DNA of 64,000 nt from Apostichopus japonicus (GCF_037975245.1 NC_092576.1:30048611-30112610), one strand, 5' to 3'; positions 21,684-35,003 are shown, numbered from the stretch's first letter. Numbers and translations: made by a program. Notes: generated by a model from the letters alone, not told the origin.

Positions 21684-24298
21684 TGGTTCCTTGCTTTAGC
21701 AAAAGGAACCTATGCAGTCAGGTTGGCGTGTGTGTGTGTGTGTATGTGTGTGTGTGTGTGTGCGTCTGTGACGGTTGGGTACGCTCTATCTCAATAAGGG
21801 AATGTTGGATTGAGGCCAAACTTGGACTATAGATCCGCCATATGGAGAAGGTGTGCCCTTTTGTTTTTGGTGCTCACAAAGGTCACCAAAGGTCAGTTAT
21901 GGTCCAAAAACCGAAAATATTAAAACTGCAATAACTCCCAGTGCCAATGTGCGACAAGGTTGATATTTTGGGACAAGTTGTGAACTGGTTAGGGGAACAT
22001 TTTCAAACTTAACGGTCATGTGATCCGAGGTCACCAAAGGTCAATTAATGATAAAGAACTAGTATTTTTGCGATAACTTGAGAACGAATTGTCCGTTTGG
22101 GTTGGGAGTTGCCTCAATGTCATCCAATTGTCGACCCGCATCTTGGTGACCCTTGACCTCAATTTGACCTCTGGTGACCTTTTCGTGTTTTTGGGATTTT
22201 TACAGTTTCGATGCTATTTTCAGATGTCAAAGGTACCTTCTGATCATAAATGTCAATAGGTTGACCCCGTGTGACCTTTATGTGCGAAGTTATATGAGGT
22301 CAAAGTTTTTCGGTCGGAGTTAGGACGGTTGTACAGACTTTTCGTTTTGTTTTTTGGAATCAGGAGATTAAACTACATCTGAAACCAAGGTCAAAAGGTC
22401 AAAGGTCACATTAGAAAAAATGTGCTTATTTTGGGAGGAAACGAGCAAAAAAGAAAATGTTTGGTTTTGATGCTAGATTTGGATATCAAAGGTACCTTCC
22501 GATCAAAAATGTCAATTGGTTGACACCCGTGTGACCTTCGTGTGCGAAGTTATACGAGGTCAAAGTTAATTTTCAGACATTTAATGCAACAACTCCCAGT
22601 TCCAAGGTGTGATATGGTTGATATTTTTGGACAAGTTGCAAATGGTATAGGGGAATATTTTCAAACTTAACGGTCATGTGATCCGAGGTCACCAAAGGTC
22701 AATTAATGTCAAAACACTAGTATTTTGGGGGTAGAAAATGGGCAAAGAAAAAAATGTTTGAATTTTTATAGTTTGATGCTCTAATTTAGGTCTCATCAAT
22801 CAAAAATGTCAATAAGTTGACCCAAGGTGACCTTTGTACGTTAAGTTATATGAGGTCAAAGTTAATTTTCAGACATTTAGTGTAATAATTCCCAGTGCCA
22901 AGGTGTTACACAGTTGATATTTTGAGACAAGTTGCAAATGGTATAGGGGAATATTTTCAAACTTAACGGTCATGTGATCCGAGGTCACCAAAGGTCAATT
23001 AATGATAAAAAACTAGTATTTTTACGATAACTTGAGAACAAATTGTCCGTTAGGGTTGGGAGTTGCTTCAATGTAATCCAATTGTCGACCCGCATCTGGG
23101 TGACCCTTGACCTCAATTTGACCTCTGGTGACCTTTTTAGTGTTTTGTTGATTTTTACAGTTTCGATGCTATTTTCAGATGTTAAAGGTAACTTCTGATC
23201 ATAAATGTCAATAGGTTGACCCCGTGTGACCTTCGTGTGCGAAGTTAGATGAGGTCAAAGTCAATTTTCAGACATTTAATGCAATAACTCCCAGTTCCAA
23301 GGTGTGACAAGGTTGATATTTTTGGAGTAGTTGCAAATGGTATAGGGGAATATTTTCAAATTTAACGGTTATGTGATACAAGGTCACCAAAGGTCAATTA
23401 ATGATAAAAAACTAGTATTTTTGGGACAACTTGAGAACAAATTGTCCGTTAGGGTTGGGAGTTGCTTCAATGTAATCCAATTGCCGACCCGCATCTGGGT
23501 GACCCTTGACCTCAATTTGACCTCTGGTGACCTTTTCGTGTTTTGGGGATTTTTACAGTTTCGATGCTATTTTCAGATGTTAAAGGTACCTTCTGATCAT
23601 AAATGTCAATGGGTTGACCCCCATTTGACCTTCGTGTGCAAAGTTATTTGAGGTCAAAGTTAATTTTCACACATTTAATGCAATAACTCCCAGTGCCAAG
23701 GTGTGACAAGGTTGATTTTTTTGGACAAGTTGCAAATGGTATAGGGGAATATCTTCAAACTTAACGGTCATGTGATCCAAGGTCACCAAAGGTCAGCTAA
23801 TGTTAATAAAGTAGTATTATGGGGGGAGAAAATGGGCAAAGAAAAAATGTTTGCAATTTTTATATTTTGATGCTATATTCACGTCTCACCGATCAAAAAT
23901 GTCAACATGTTGACCTCAGGGTGACCTTTGTGTTTTACGTTACATACAAGTTCAAAGTTAATTTTTTGACATTTAATGCAATTAAATCTCAATGCCAAGG
24001 TGTGACATGGTTGATATTTTGAAACTTAAAGGTCATGTCATCTGAGGTCACCATTGTTATCATATCTGTTGACACGCTTGTAGGTGTCTTATATTTCTTA
24101 CACTTTCGACGCCATATTTAGATCTCAAAAGTGCCTTTTGATAAAAAAATCCGATCACATTTTGTGATCACAAAAGTGTTGGCTGTAGTGTTGGTTACTT
24201 TATGGGAACATGTAGGACCACAATTACTTGGACTTTTTCAGCCCAATCTTGCTTGATAATATTAATGTAGATTGTCATATACCCCAAGCAAGGAACCA
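21684..24298. repeat. 2.6-kb repeat with 13-bp inverted ends and AGGTCA arrays
   Basis: TGGTTCCTTGCTT at 21684-21696 is exactly inverted at 24286-24298. The left end forms a small hairpin (GGTTCCTTGC...AAAAGGAACC), then GCAGTCAGGTTGGCGTG and a TG microsatellite. The body is made of imperfect blocks: the phrase TGATCC(G/A)AGGTCACCAAAGG recurs near 22021, 22679, 22975, 23373 and 23772, giving intervals of about 658, 296, 398 and 399 bp. AGGTCA and TGACCT words are extremely frequent. No coding region. It probably represents a non-autonomous mobile repeat. The superfamily is unknown and no target duplication was found. Confidence 0.6.
21724..21762. repeat. TG microsatellite
   Basis: A (TG)n run with TA and CG interruptions, part of the left end of the AGGTCA-rich repeat. 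Confidence 0.95.
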
Positions 24299-27200
24299 CA
24301 GTGCCCTTGGGCTCTTGTTAGTGATACAGTTGGCTGGAGAATTCCTTTCTTTTAAGATTTTTTATGTAAGAAGCTATCTGTATAACATAAAACATTCTCT
24401 GAAGTTACCATGGGACAGAGAAGTGTACTTAGTCAAGATCACAGAATCGCTTTTGGTTCATTTCATCTCACAAAATCATTACACTCTGAAGGATCTTCGT
24501 TTTTGAATATCAGCATATTGTCTATCTTCTTTTCATTTAACTAATAATTCTTGGAAAGCAGGAAAGCCAATTGGTCTAACATACATAACACAATTGAAAT
24601 AAAGGAACATACCCGCAAAGTTGCTCATTGAAAAACATTCTTATAGAACTGTCTGAAAGGACATATATTAGCCATTATGAATGCTGACTTCAGTTAGATA
24701 CTGAAGATTTACAAGTATGAAAGGACATCCCACAAATGGCCTGAAGTAAAAGTTTTCTGTAGTTTTCATTACATTCACAGTTGAAGAATCTGGGGTAGCC
24801 AATAAAGAACTTACAGTGAGTCTGTAATAACATAAACAGAGCCTTTGGATTGCAATTTACATCATTTTACATTTCTGCTAGGCAAGCTTGTTATTTGGAA
24901 TGGTTGAATATCTTGCAAAAAATTGTATCATAAGACAACTGCTTGTCAAGAGTTAAAAGAATATAGCCAATGTTTCATTACTCATACCTAACTCGAGTGT
25001 TTTTGCAAATGGCAGCTTCCTGTGTATGAACAAACCTTAACATATCATTTAAAGTTGGCATTTTCGTGTTAACAGTTGCATTTGTCTCCGCTTCATTGGT
25101 GTGTCATGAATATCTGTGAAAAGGTCAGAGAATAAATACTAAATAGGTCGTTGAAAATAATAAGTGACCTAGCTGCAATATTTTGTATTCTTGCAAGGGG
25201 AATATAAGAAGGAAGGAGGAGAGGGAAAGTGGGGGAAGTAGAAGAAACAGCTGATCGATGTTGCCTTACTCTCCCGACCATCATCTCCTATAGGGGTTTT
25301 CAAGAAAGAATATAAACGAAATTCAATAGCAGGTAAATAGAACATAAGTCATAAATGAAAACATCCAGGCAATGATATTTTGTAACTTGGTCAGTATAGA
25401 AATAACAAGGCTCGATGATTAATGACATATTGGTGGGACTGAATTGGCGTTGGAAATGCTAAATCATATTTGGAAGTTTCGTAATTGCTGGTGAAATTAT
25501 GCGTTAATTATGATGGGTTATGCCTAAATCTACTCTTTTAAGGCAATAGATGGTTTTTACACTTTCAATACATCTTGAGTCTCTTGATAGCTTTCATTGA
25601 ATATGTTCACATACGAAATACCAGATGGGTTGACTTTGGCAATGATCTATTAGCCAAGTATGTAAATAAATTGTCTCTTTTCTCATTCTGGTGGGCTGAA
25701 AAAGGTGTCAGTTTAGGAATGTAGGTCAAGCACTACTTAGGGTTCATTTGAGATACTGCTGAATGCTGAAGGTAAACATTGAGCCCCAAGATGAAGTTAA
25801 TATAGCATCTGTAATGATGTGTGAGTAGTGATATCAGAAGTTCTGTAAGTTTCTCCTTTTAATAAACTGCGTTGCTTCTTGGTGACTGTCCTGTGACTAG
25901 AAAGTGACTTGTCTAATGAGAGAAGCACAGTGTGATTGGCAGTGTAGTAGAATTACACAAAAAGTTGCCTTGCAAACAGAAATGACCAGATGTGACTTGC
26001 TGTCATGGACTGCTCAAATCCATGAAAGATAACGAGAAACTCCTTAAAAACATATTCAGGGTTTAGTTAACGGTTTTCTTCGCATTTACCACATCACAAA
26101 TAGTGTGACACATGACTAATGAGTAATTTACAATCTTTTGCGCCTGAATCTCACACGGTTTATCTTACATAGGATTTGACGATGCACAAATCTATGTTCA
26201 TATAAGTGTACTGAAGACTGAATGTTGTACTGTGTCCATGTCGTCTGTTCAAGCAATTTCATTCCCATAACAAAACGGAAAACATGACTGAAAGAGATGC
26301 TACTGGCGACAAACAATCTGTTTCTCCAATTAAAATTGAGGTTTCATAAGTTTATTTAATGCACATATTTAGGTGAAAATCATGTGCCATTTATAATAGC
26401 CTTAGTTCATCACAAATTTTCACAGCAGGCCATTGGTCTCTTAGTGTAGGTGTGTAGGCTTAGTGAATAAAAAAGGAATGAGAACAGAATTTTTTTCACA
26501 AAAGTCTGAAATTTACCCAGTGAAACTTCAAACATGATTGTGCTCATTTCAACTGACATGGTTCCGCTCGAAGATGGTTGTCAATGGTTGTCAAATCTAA
26601 CTTCTTGAAGCAAAACAGTTCCCTTTCGTTAGCAAGATGAGGATAGTCTAGCCGACATACAACATTTGCACGGGGTTCACAGGATACATCTTTTTGGGAT
26701 GGCCACTTGTAAATATTGTCACCACATCTTTGCATAAATTAACATGGACCTTGGCTTTAGATTCTTGAAGTACCTAAAGTATTCAACAAGAAAGGACCAC
26801 AAGTTTAAATTATCTGGGAACGTTTGCACATGCCATCTACATGACATCCAGTAAGGACTATTATCACACCTGCACAGAGAAATATGCCATTGTGGTTTCC
26901 CCAAAATTAAAAAAATATCGAACCACCCCCCCCTCCACCAAAAACCTCTCTTTCTGCAAAAGGCCCAGCCGAAAAAACAGTTCAACTTTTGTGTGACATT
27001 TGTCACACTGAAACACCAGTTCCACGATAAACGTTTTGGAAAAGTACGTAGCCTACGCAATTTGTTTAAATGCTTTATACATCACATATTTTTGGTCCCC
27101 TGGGTTACAAGATGATGTACGAACTTTTTAACAATCGTTTGTTTGGACACAACAACGCTGTTTTCTATGCATAACGTGCGTGAAGAGGTGCTTCTTTTCA

Positions 27201-30107
27201 TCTTTTAACACGTAGGTGGTAACCGTTAACACAAAACCACATGATCACTTGAAAATAATATGAGTTAGAAAAGCCTCTTAACGTACGTGATGGTTGAACA
27301 CCATCACCATTAACGTAAGCCATTTCGGTGTCTGGACATAACGTACGTGAGCCTAGGCCTAAACTTCTATCGCAATTCATGATTTTGCCCACAAATTACA
27401 AACTTCCTTGCACATGTGAATAATACATCAAACGACTGAAAAGGCTAACAATTATGTACAAATTCCTAACATATAATGAAATGCGTTGAACGCATTTAGG
27501 ACAGGACACGAACAAAATTTGCGCTATTGGTGTCTGTAACCCCGGGTTGATCGCTCCCACCCAGGGGACATTAGTCTTAAGGGGAGCGGGGGTTCTTCGG
27601 CTGTAATGGGGTCAACTACCTGCACCGAGATACTCCATGTCGACATATGAACAATGCGCCTCGTGACGAATAAGGACCCTACCTTAGTACCACTGCAACT
27701 ACTGGCTCGTCTGACTCAACACACAAAAAAAAAACAGAATAACACAAAGCATATATATAGTTATGCGAGATATATATGTTCATATCTACGAAATAAAGAA
27801 ATTAAAAGAAAATAGGATAACAATGGAGATAAAGAGCATTGACACTTATTGGCATTAACAATAATTAAACAATAAAACCACAGTAAATCCCATTTTTGGA
27901 TGGATCACTATTTGAGGTGGGGGGCTCATTCCCTCTCTAGACCCGCTCGACCGTCTGTCAGATCCGGGGAACATGATGGCCTGGTGGGGAGGGGGCATCT
28001 TACGACCAGGGCGTTAGTCACGCCCACCCAAACCCAAAAGACCTGTATAGAAATTATAGAGTAATTTCTAATGGTGATTGATGTCTCCGACATGTTATCG
28101 ACGGCTGAGGGCTGTCAAGTGAGTGGCGTTAACTTACATACTAAATACAATCATACAATGGGTTCAGTACCAACTAAAATATGGGACAAATCTACAACAA
28201 GTACACTCTTATCATTAAGGCTAAATATAATGAAATATGTTTCCAGTAAATAACATTTTAAGTAATAAAGCTCACATTTAGCCGACTAACCAGTCAATGA
28301 CGGACACAAATGCAGTAAGTCTTAGTCAAGTGCTAATTGCCCTAACCCAATTACTAGCATGTTCCTAATAGACAACTAAATGCATAAACACTAAAATAAT
28401 ATAACACCATATATACCCCATATGATAAGTCTGTAATCAACATAGCATATGTACCACCAAATAGTAGCAAAACAATTTAGGGTCAACCTCTGACAAGAAC
28501 TGTCACCAAAGGAGCTACAGAACATACATTAGCTAATATGGATTCCACAAAAGGGTAGGTCCTAGTATACATGTAGCATATAGGCTTAGTGTAACCTATA
28601 GAGTACACAGTACAGAAATAATCAAAATGGAATAAACAACATTTGCTATATGTCATTATCAATGAAACACCATAGTTATACTAAATTACACAACGAATGG
28701 TAAAATATATCAATCGATGGTGTTACTTTAATTAAATTACATATAAAACATCCCTGTATGCTTGGAGCCATCACAGGGTAACTGAACATTACTATTAAAC
28801 TTAAGAAGCTTACTTTTGAAAAATACAAAGTGGTTCATACCTGTATAGCGTGTATACCTGTATAGTGTAGCGTGGGTTACCATCGGTTCATTGAACATAG
28901 ATTACTCTTTTAGCAATAGATGTCACTGAAGGCATTTCGTACAACAGTGCCGTTTTTACGTACGTGACGATTTTGACACGATACTTGATCTAAATCTGAT
29001 GACTTGATTGAATCTTGTAGCTTTTCTTGCAGAAACAATGTCTGCAAAAAAAAACATATCCCGGTGTTAGTTCAGTTGAAATTAAATTTCCCAAGTTCAA
29101 TGATGATAGAACAAGCTGTAAATTTTATACATATGATGCTGTGAAATTGGCACTTACCAAGTTGGTGGAAAATATGAGTGACTGCACACACAAAATTAGA
29201 AAGCTTTTCTTAGCATTGCTTGTGTATAGGTTTACACAATCTGAATTTCACAAATCTCAATTGACACAAATTATTAAAGGAGCCAAAAGTAAATTTCATT
29301 TTACTTTAGCATCCCTTTTGACAATTCATATTTTTGTCTTGGACATAAAAGCAATTTAAAACACTCACAACTAACTCATTTTCTTCAATTTTCCTGCTTC
29401 AAACTTAATTTTGAAAGACTGCGTAAACACAGTATGCTTTAAATGCATACATAAGAGTCATAGGCCTACATGCTACAAGTGTGATTTGTTATATAAGTAA
29501 CCTTATCATGATAAATAGGCTTCACTCAGTATATTTTTCACATTAGCACCAAGATCAAACATACTGCACTCAGCCAGGGTTGTACATTAACTTTTTAAAC
29601 AAGTAAGTTGCCTATTCGACACGTAGCTTCCACAATTCACTTGCCCAGGTAATTTTGAACTTGCCTTGAAATGAAAAATAATACTGGAAAATTATGACTG
29701 ATTTTATTCTGACATATACAAGCTGTGTGCTGATGAAAGTTTAATTACAGACAATGTTCGAGACGTGTGACAGAAGTAGTTGTGCGCTGACCATTTAAAT
29801 TCTCTCACTACCAGTAATATCACTCTCTTTCGATCAGAACCACTTGCCAAATGGACCAAGGTGAGATAAGTGAGGGCTTGGAAGACAGTAAATGTAAAGC
29901 CTTTTCACTGTAAGAAATGTTTCAGGAAAGCTCCTATTAATGAGTATATTGGGTATGTGTCTTTTAACTTCAAATTGCAAAGTGATCTTTATTCTTGAAA
30001 TTAAATTCCTTCCATTACAATCTCAAGACCGCCAAGATTAATACAGTGTTAGTCCACCTATCCTAAACTCTCCCAATACATGAAGTTTCCTTTGGTGCTC
30101 CTGTGGT
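24299..30107. other. long stretch without a recognisable gene
   Basis: Mostly AT-rich non-coding sequence. An open frame at 29027-29359 follows a good-looking acceptor (CTTTTCTTGCAG near 29032) but shows no family and no matching second exon. A GC-richer island lies at about 27530-28030 (CCCGGGTTGATCGCTCCCACC and similar) without an identity. Nothing else supportable. Confidence 0.4.
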
Positions 30108-30320
30108 TCAACCACATAGGTAGGTACCAAGGCCACAATCATTGCACCTACAAGCTGCCATCATCTGTGGACAGTTCTCCAATTGGCATAAGGCTGCCTC
30201 TTGGCTTGTCTTCCTCTTTTTGTGGTAGCTCATTGTCGAGACAGCATTCTTTTTTAGTAAGCTGGCATCCACTGCTTGTTTCCTCACTCTATTCCTCTTC
30301 ATATTGTGGAAGAAAGTCAT
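30108..30320 (-). other. possible cysteine-cluster relic
   Basis: The minus frame reads CQLENCPQMMAACRCNDCGL then GTYLCG before a stop. The pattern of Cys pairs with CG-x3-YLC is reminiscent of the Cys cluster at the start of KDZ-type transposases, but the rest of such a protein is not found. Weak. Confidence 0.25.
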
Positions 30321-30985
30321 CTTTCAAAACGATGCCAAACAGCTCAAAAAAGAGGAATTTCACCTCCTCTTTTCCTCCTTTCTCTTCCGCTTAACACTTA
30401 ATCTGCCACCTTGGGTAATGGAAACCAACTTCAACGTTTTTCGCTGGCACTTGTTCACAAACAATGAGCAAACTTGGCCAAGTGAGCGGATGAACTTTAG
30501 TGGTTTTGATAGTCAATAGAGCGGTAGTTAATGTTGCAAATTGCCTTCTACACTAAAATCCGCCACTACCAAATGTACGAGATTCAATTATATATATATA
30601 ATTCTTGCAAATCATCCACGTTAGCTTATGAACGATCGTGAGTTTTACGTGACAATCGGCTACTCGAATGTCCGATAAAAACAGCACATAAGTATAGCCT
30701 TTGCCTGTACATTGTAAGCTTTTACCCTTGTTCAACTAGTGGTACGTAACTACAATTGAACAAGTTAATTGGCAATTTGCATGAAAATATGCCCCAAGAA
30801 CTTCGAAAAACCCACGTTGACATACCAAAAGTCAAGCAAAACAATTAAGCTACGCCACACATATATATGCACACTACAAACACCATTGACCGTAACGTTA
30901 ATCTCTCCATAACAGTAGCACAGCTCTCTAAACAGCGGATAATTTTAGTGCCAGCCTACTGCGACACTGATCTCTTTGACTCGAG
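30321..30985. other. no recognisable gene
   Basis: AT-rich non-coding sequence. Nothing identifiable. Confidence 0.35.
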
Positions 30986-31537
30986 CGGCCCTTCCACCCT
31001 CCCAGCAGTCGCTTCCGCTATACCGGACACGATCGTTTGCTAGTGGACCTCCTGTTCCTGACAGGGAGGTCCCCTCGATGAAAGTTGACGAGGAGCTAAG
31101 AGCTCTGCTCGCTCACAGGAAAAGGGGGAACACAGCTAGGTGCCTGAAAAGACCCGTATTGGGAAGAAAACATCGTAAATAAATAAGGCATGTCGTCTGC
31201 TGTCGGGACGCCGTTCCCCGGGTGGGGTTTGGAGTGAGTTGGTTGTTGGGGTGCGTGGTCCGTTACATAATATGGGTTGGTTTTTTTTATGTTTGTGGTT
31301 TGGAGTTGGCTTTTTGGGGCCGGTTTGTAGTTTTTTTTTTTGTTCTGCTTCTGTTGGCCTTTGGGTCCGTGTCCTTTTCACGTCACGTTAAACGCTACGT
31401 TAGTAACAGATTTGTGTTTGTCGGTTTCAGTTGGGTTTTTGGTGGTTGTTTTACAGGTAGTTGTTTTACAGACTGAGATTGTTTTTGGTTCTGTTGACCT
31501 TTGGTCCGTGTCCGTTTTCTTTGCACGTAAAAAGCAC
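30986..31537 (+). mobile_element. non-autonomous Tx1-like L1 derivative
   Basis: The plus frame gives SGPPVPDREVPSMKVDEELR and AHRKRGNTARCLKR, matching the minus-strand copy at 7.4-7.7 kb, and then joins at about 31190 to the tail sequence (GTCGTCTGCTGTCGGGACG) seen after ORF2 at 35.2 kb. The tail runs through GTTACATAATATGGGTTGG and GGTCCGTGTCC to the terminal GCACGTAAAAAGCAC at 31523-31537. The coding part stops soon after the joint. No reverse transcriptase is present, so mobility would have depended on a full-length partner. Confidence 0.6.
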
Positions 31538-32027
31538 TGCGACAAAGGTTCAGCGGATAAACATATGGTTAGGCTACATTTCCTCTATTGACTTAGTGTA
31601 CGTGTTAAGTACGCGCATAAAGTGACTATTCAGTGAGAGTTTTAATGCAAGCAATAAGCGATACAAGTTAAGCGAACAAACGCGCGGGTTAGACATGAGG
31701 GTGAGGAGACTGTACCTGTACAGTTTGGAGTCCGATGGCGAATTTACTATAAAACGAGTGGGATTAAAGGAGTGGCCGCACAGGTGTTCGGACGGACCCC
31801 CCCATCCCCACACACCCCAACCAAAAAGTGCGTTTCCCAAATATCCCTATTATCGTTCCTCACCTCTTTCTTTACAGAGAAGAAATAAAGTGGAATTAAC
31901 ACGGAAAGATCGATGACGAACGGTGTGGTTTATTTATTTCTGATTCTTTTCAATGTGAATGTTGTATCCTTATTATTACGTTAACACAATTATAGGTTCT
32001 TCCGTATCGGAATGCGACATCAGTCAT
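31538..32027. other. no recognisable gene
   Basis: Sequence downstream of the BEN relic's stop codon, probably its 3' region. No independent feature. Confidence 0.4.
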
Positions 32028-33435
32028 TTATAGCGTCTCGTATTTCCCCATGTTAATCTTGCCATGTGTGCTGCCTGGAAATCCCGGTTCTTCTTGCTTG
32101 AGCAAGGATGCCATTCTTGCCCTTTCAAGCATGTCCTTAAGGATATATCCGTAAACCTTCCCACCATCGAAATTAGATGTTAAAAGTTCATGTTTGCTCT
32201 AAAAAAAATGGCATCAACTGTCTGGCAAAGGAAGTTGCTGTTTCGACCGGTAAAATGTTCTCGTAGACAGTCTTCTGGAGCACTACCTTGGGAACAAGTC
32301 CATCTTCTATTGTCTTTATTATGTTCCAATTTTCCATACGGCCATTCAGTGGTACATGATTACCAGCCAACAGTTGTGAGGTGCATGGAGTTGATGGTGG
32401 CGTTGGCACTTGGTTTGTAAGGAGCAGATACTTAATAGCTTTTAGCTCAGGTACCACAATATCAATGAAGTTTCTGAGCTGGTCCTTAACATCCGTCAAT
32501 TAATTTTCAGTTATATACTGGCCCTCGGTTTCAACCCCTGTTGACATTACGACGGGTGTTGACTTCCTTTGAATGGTGCGTTGAAAGAGGGACATTGGTT
32601 GCATAGGAGTAGTACACTACTCACGAGTGTCCAGAAGCTCTTGTGTGACTGTGATACTGCTATTTGCGGCAGACTTGTTTCCTTCTGTGGTTAGGTCAGG
32701 TGGATCACTAATTATTTCACCTGTAGGAATGCAGGAAAAGATACTGTCCAAAAAAAAAAACTTGTAAAGAAATAGATGTTGGAAAGAACCTGCTGATTCC
32801 CTCTTGACTCATGTTTAAATAGTCGTAAACTTGTTTCATTTCAATTTTCTAATATCATCTTAGAACAATTGTCTTGGAGTACATTAAAGGTTGTGAAGAC
32901 ATGCGCAAAAAAGAAACGTCTAATGCCGGTAAACTGACCTACTTTCGCATGAGGTGTGTAACAAGTTTTAGACATCGGTAATTAGTCAGTACATACAGCT
33001 GCGGTCAATACCCACAGCACAGTGTACAAACAATACAGCGATGGACATCTCAGCTCCAGCTAAAACTAACATGGTATCACGTTTCATTACTGTACTGTCT
33101 GCATTTTGTACCGACACGAAACACGAAACGCCACTTGCAAGCAACGGAAAGTTAACTTTTTCAGATGGCCGCACGCGGTTCGGGGCGAGTCTTCAATGCA
33201 TTTTCTTGCAGTTATGACGGCCACAGATAGAATTCTGCTTCATAAAGTACCTCATAACAAATCAATCATAAACAGTCTCACCTTTCTTGTAAACTTTCTT
33301 CACTATGGCTTGGTATCTTCGTGCACCCCACCGGCATAAAACTTGTTGACCTTCGCGAAGACCTTTCTGAAGGATATGATTTTTTACGCAAGCACAGTTC
33401 ACTGCCGACCTTTGTCCGATTGAGGTTGAAGCCAT
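32028..33435 (-). pseudogene. BEN-domain gene, three exons, with one stop and one frameshift
   Basis: Exon 1, 33282-33435 (ATG at 33435), encodes a short chromo/Tudor-like stretch, EGQQVLCRWGARRYQAIVKK; donor GTGAGA, phase 1. Exon 2, 32625-32720, is in matching phase (EIISDPPDLTTEG...QELLDT); donor GTGAGT. Exon 3 starts at 32537 in the right phase, reads VETEGQYITEN, meets TAA at 32500-32502, then continues in the same frame: LTDVKDQLRNFIDIVVPELK, LLAGNHVPLNGRMENWNI, ETATSFARQLMPFF. At the eight-base T run (32201-32208 on the plus strand) the frame must shift to give SKHELLTSNFDGGKVYG and DMLERARMASLL, ending at TAA 32028. F-S-K-x-E-L-x-x-SN is the core of BEN domains, which bind DNA or chromatin proteins. 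Either a recently dead gene or one with an alternative splice or a sequencing error at the T run. Confidence 0.68.
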
Positions 33436-33670
33436 TGTACTAAAACTTTGCAACTTTTCCTAATATGAGTGATTTTAGGCATTATGACTTAGTTTGAAAA
33501 AAGCTGAATATTTCGAATAGCATCGAGAGATGTAGTAAAAGCAGGAGTGACCAAAGTAAGCCACATTCGTGAAGCATGCATAAAATCTTACATTGTATTA
33601 TCACATTGCCCAATCATGAAAGTATTACCCCAGAGCAATACTTCCACGATCCAATCGAATAGTGACCCTA

Positions 33671-33819
33671 CCCGTATTAAACCACGCTGACCATGATCCG
33701 GCGGCACAGTTTATGTTGAATTAAAATGTGGCTTATAGTTTACTACTAAACCAGTAAGCCATCTTTCATTGTATTAACCCGTATTAAACCACGCTGACCA
33801 TGATCCGGCGGCACAGTTT
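33671..33819. repeat. 42-bp perfect direct repeats
   Basis: The block starting CCCGTATTAAACCACGCTGA is identical at 33671-33712 and 33778-33819, offset 107 bp. It lies about 240-380 bp upstream of the BEN relic's start. Confidence 0.95.
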
Positions 33820-35003
33820 GCTTTATTAATTACAGTCGGCATAATCAATGCGTTGTACTCTGCCACCTTGTTACTTCTCGCGAAAGTCATATGCATATAG
33901 GCATTCATTTAAAGTATTCAAAACCTCACGGTATTGATATTAACCTATCTTACAAATTTGATATTTTGTCAATTCTTGCAACTGAAAAACTATCGATCCA
34001 CAAGAAGTTCATCATCATTTTTAAACCCATAACAGCAACGTAAGTATATACTATGGTACTATGCATGTATATATGAAGTTAGGCCTATACTTACATTTCT
34101 TTAGCGGAAATGACTTATTCTGTGGATGTTTTGTAAAAATGTCCAAGCTGCTTATTCTGCAGATAGCAACCTATATTTGTGGGTTTCAGGTTTTTTCAAC
34201 TACGTGACTGAAATTGATCAATTTGAGGAATTTGATACAAAGCGGAAACACAGGCTGTACCGCGAAAAAACACTTTTATTCTGATGTTTAACTAAACTTT
34301 TCTATACAACTAACTATTTTAATCATATTGTGTGTGTGTATTTAATTATTTGGAAAACATATGATACGTTTCTGACATGTTCTCCGGCGGTACCTTATTA
34401 GTCCTGCAATTTGCTAAGTTTATCCAAGCTGCAATGCCTATCTGTCACATGACGGACCCTCAGCGTTTTAACTGCCAGCGTTTTTACGCAACGACGACGG
34501 GCCGCTAAAGTGTTATGCGTACTGGGATACGGTTTCTCAGTAATTCAGAATTGTTAACACATGGAACCGTGCATTCAATATTTTTCCTTTCAATGTGATA
34601 CAATTGGACAGTTATAGGTTTAACATGATGTAATTTCTTTAACAATACAGTCTTTCCAAAGGTTAATGAGTTTTTCTTCATAGATATACATTGACACCAC
34701 TCGCTCCGTTGTTTCATACGTGTATGCTATTGATGCGACTTAACATGTGAGAATCCGCCCCTTAGTAGCACGGACGTGCACTGATGGACACTGGCCGTCT
34801 CTGAATGATTAGTTTGATTAGTTTATTAGTTTGGAAAGTGAGCTTGTATATCACGTAACTATTTCCCTCTCAAGTAGCGTGATTCACCTTAGCCATGCAC
34901 GCAAATTAAACATAATTTTTACGTTTGACGATTGTTTTAATATTTCAAGAGTCTTAGCTGGATTATTTATACCCTATTTGGTGGTTGAATTAACCAATTT
35001 GAT
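33820..35003. other. no recognisable gene
   Basis: AT-rich non-coding sequence. Nothing identifiable. Confidence 0.35.

Noticed and set aside
27530-28030. GC-rich island as a possible structured RNA or promoter
   Set aside because: No conserved box, no stem pattern and no adjacent first exon could be supported.
29027-29359. A 110-codon frame after a good splice acceptor
   Set aside because: No recognisable protein, no donor or second exon in phase, and a composition typical of AT-rich non-coding DNA.
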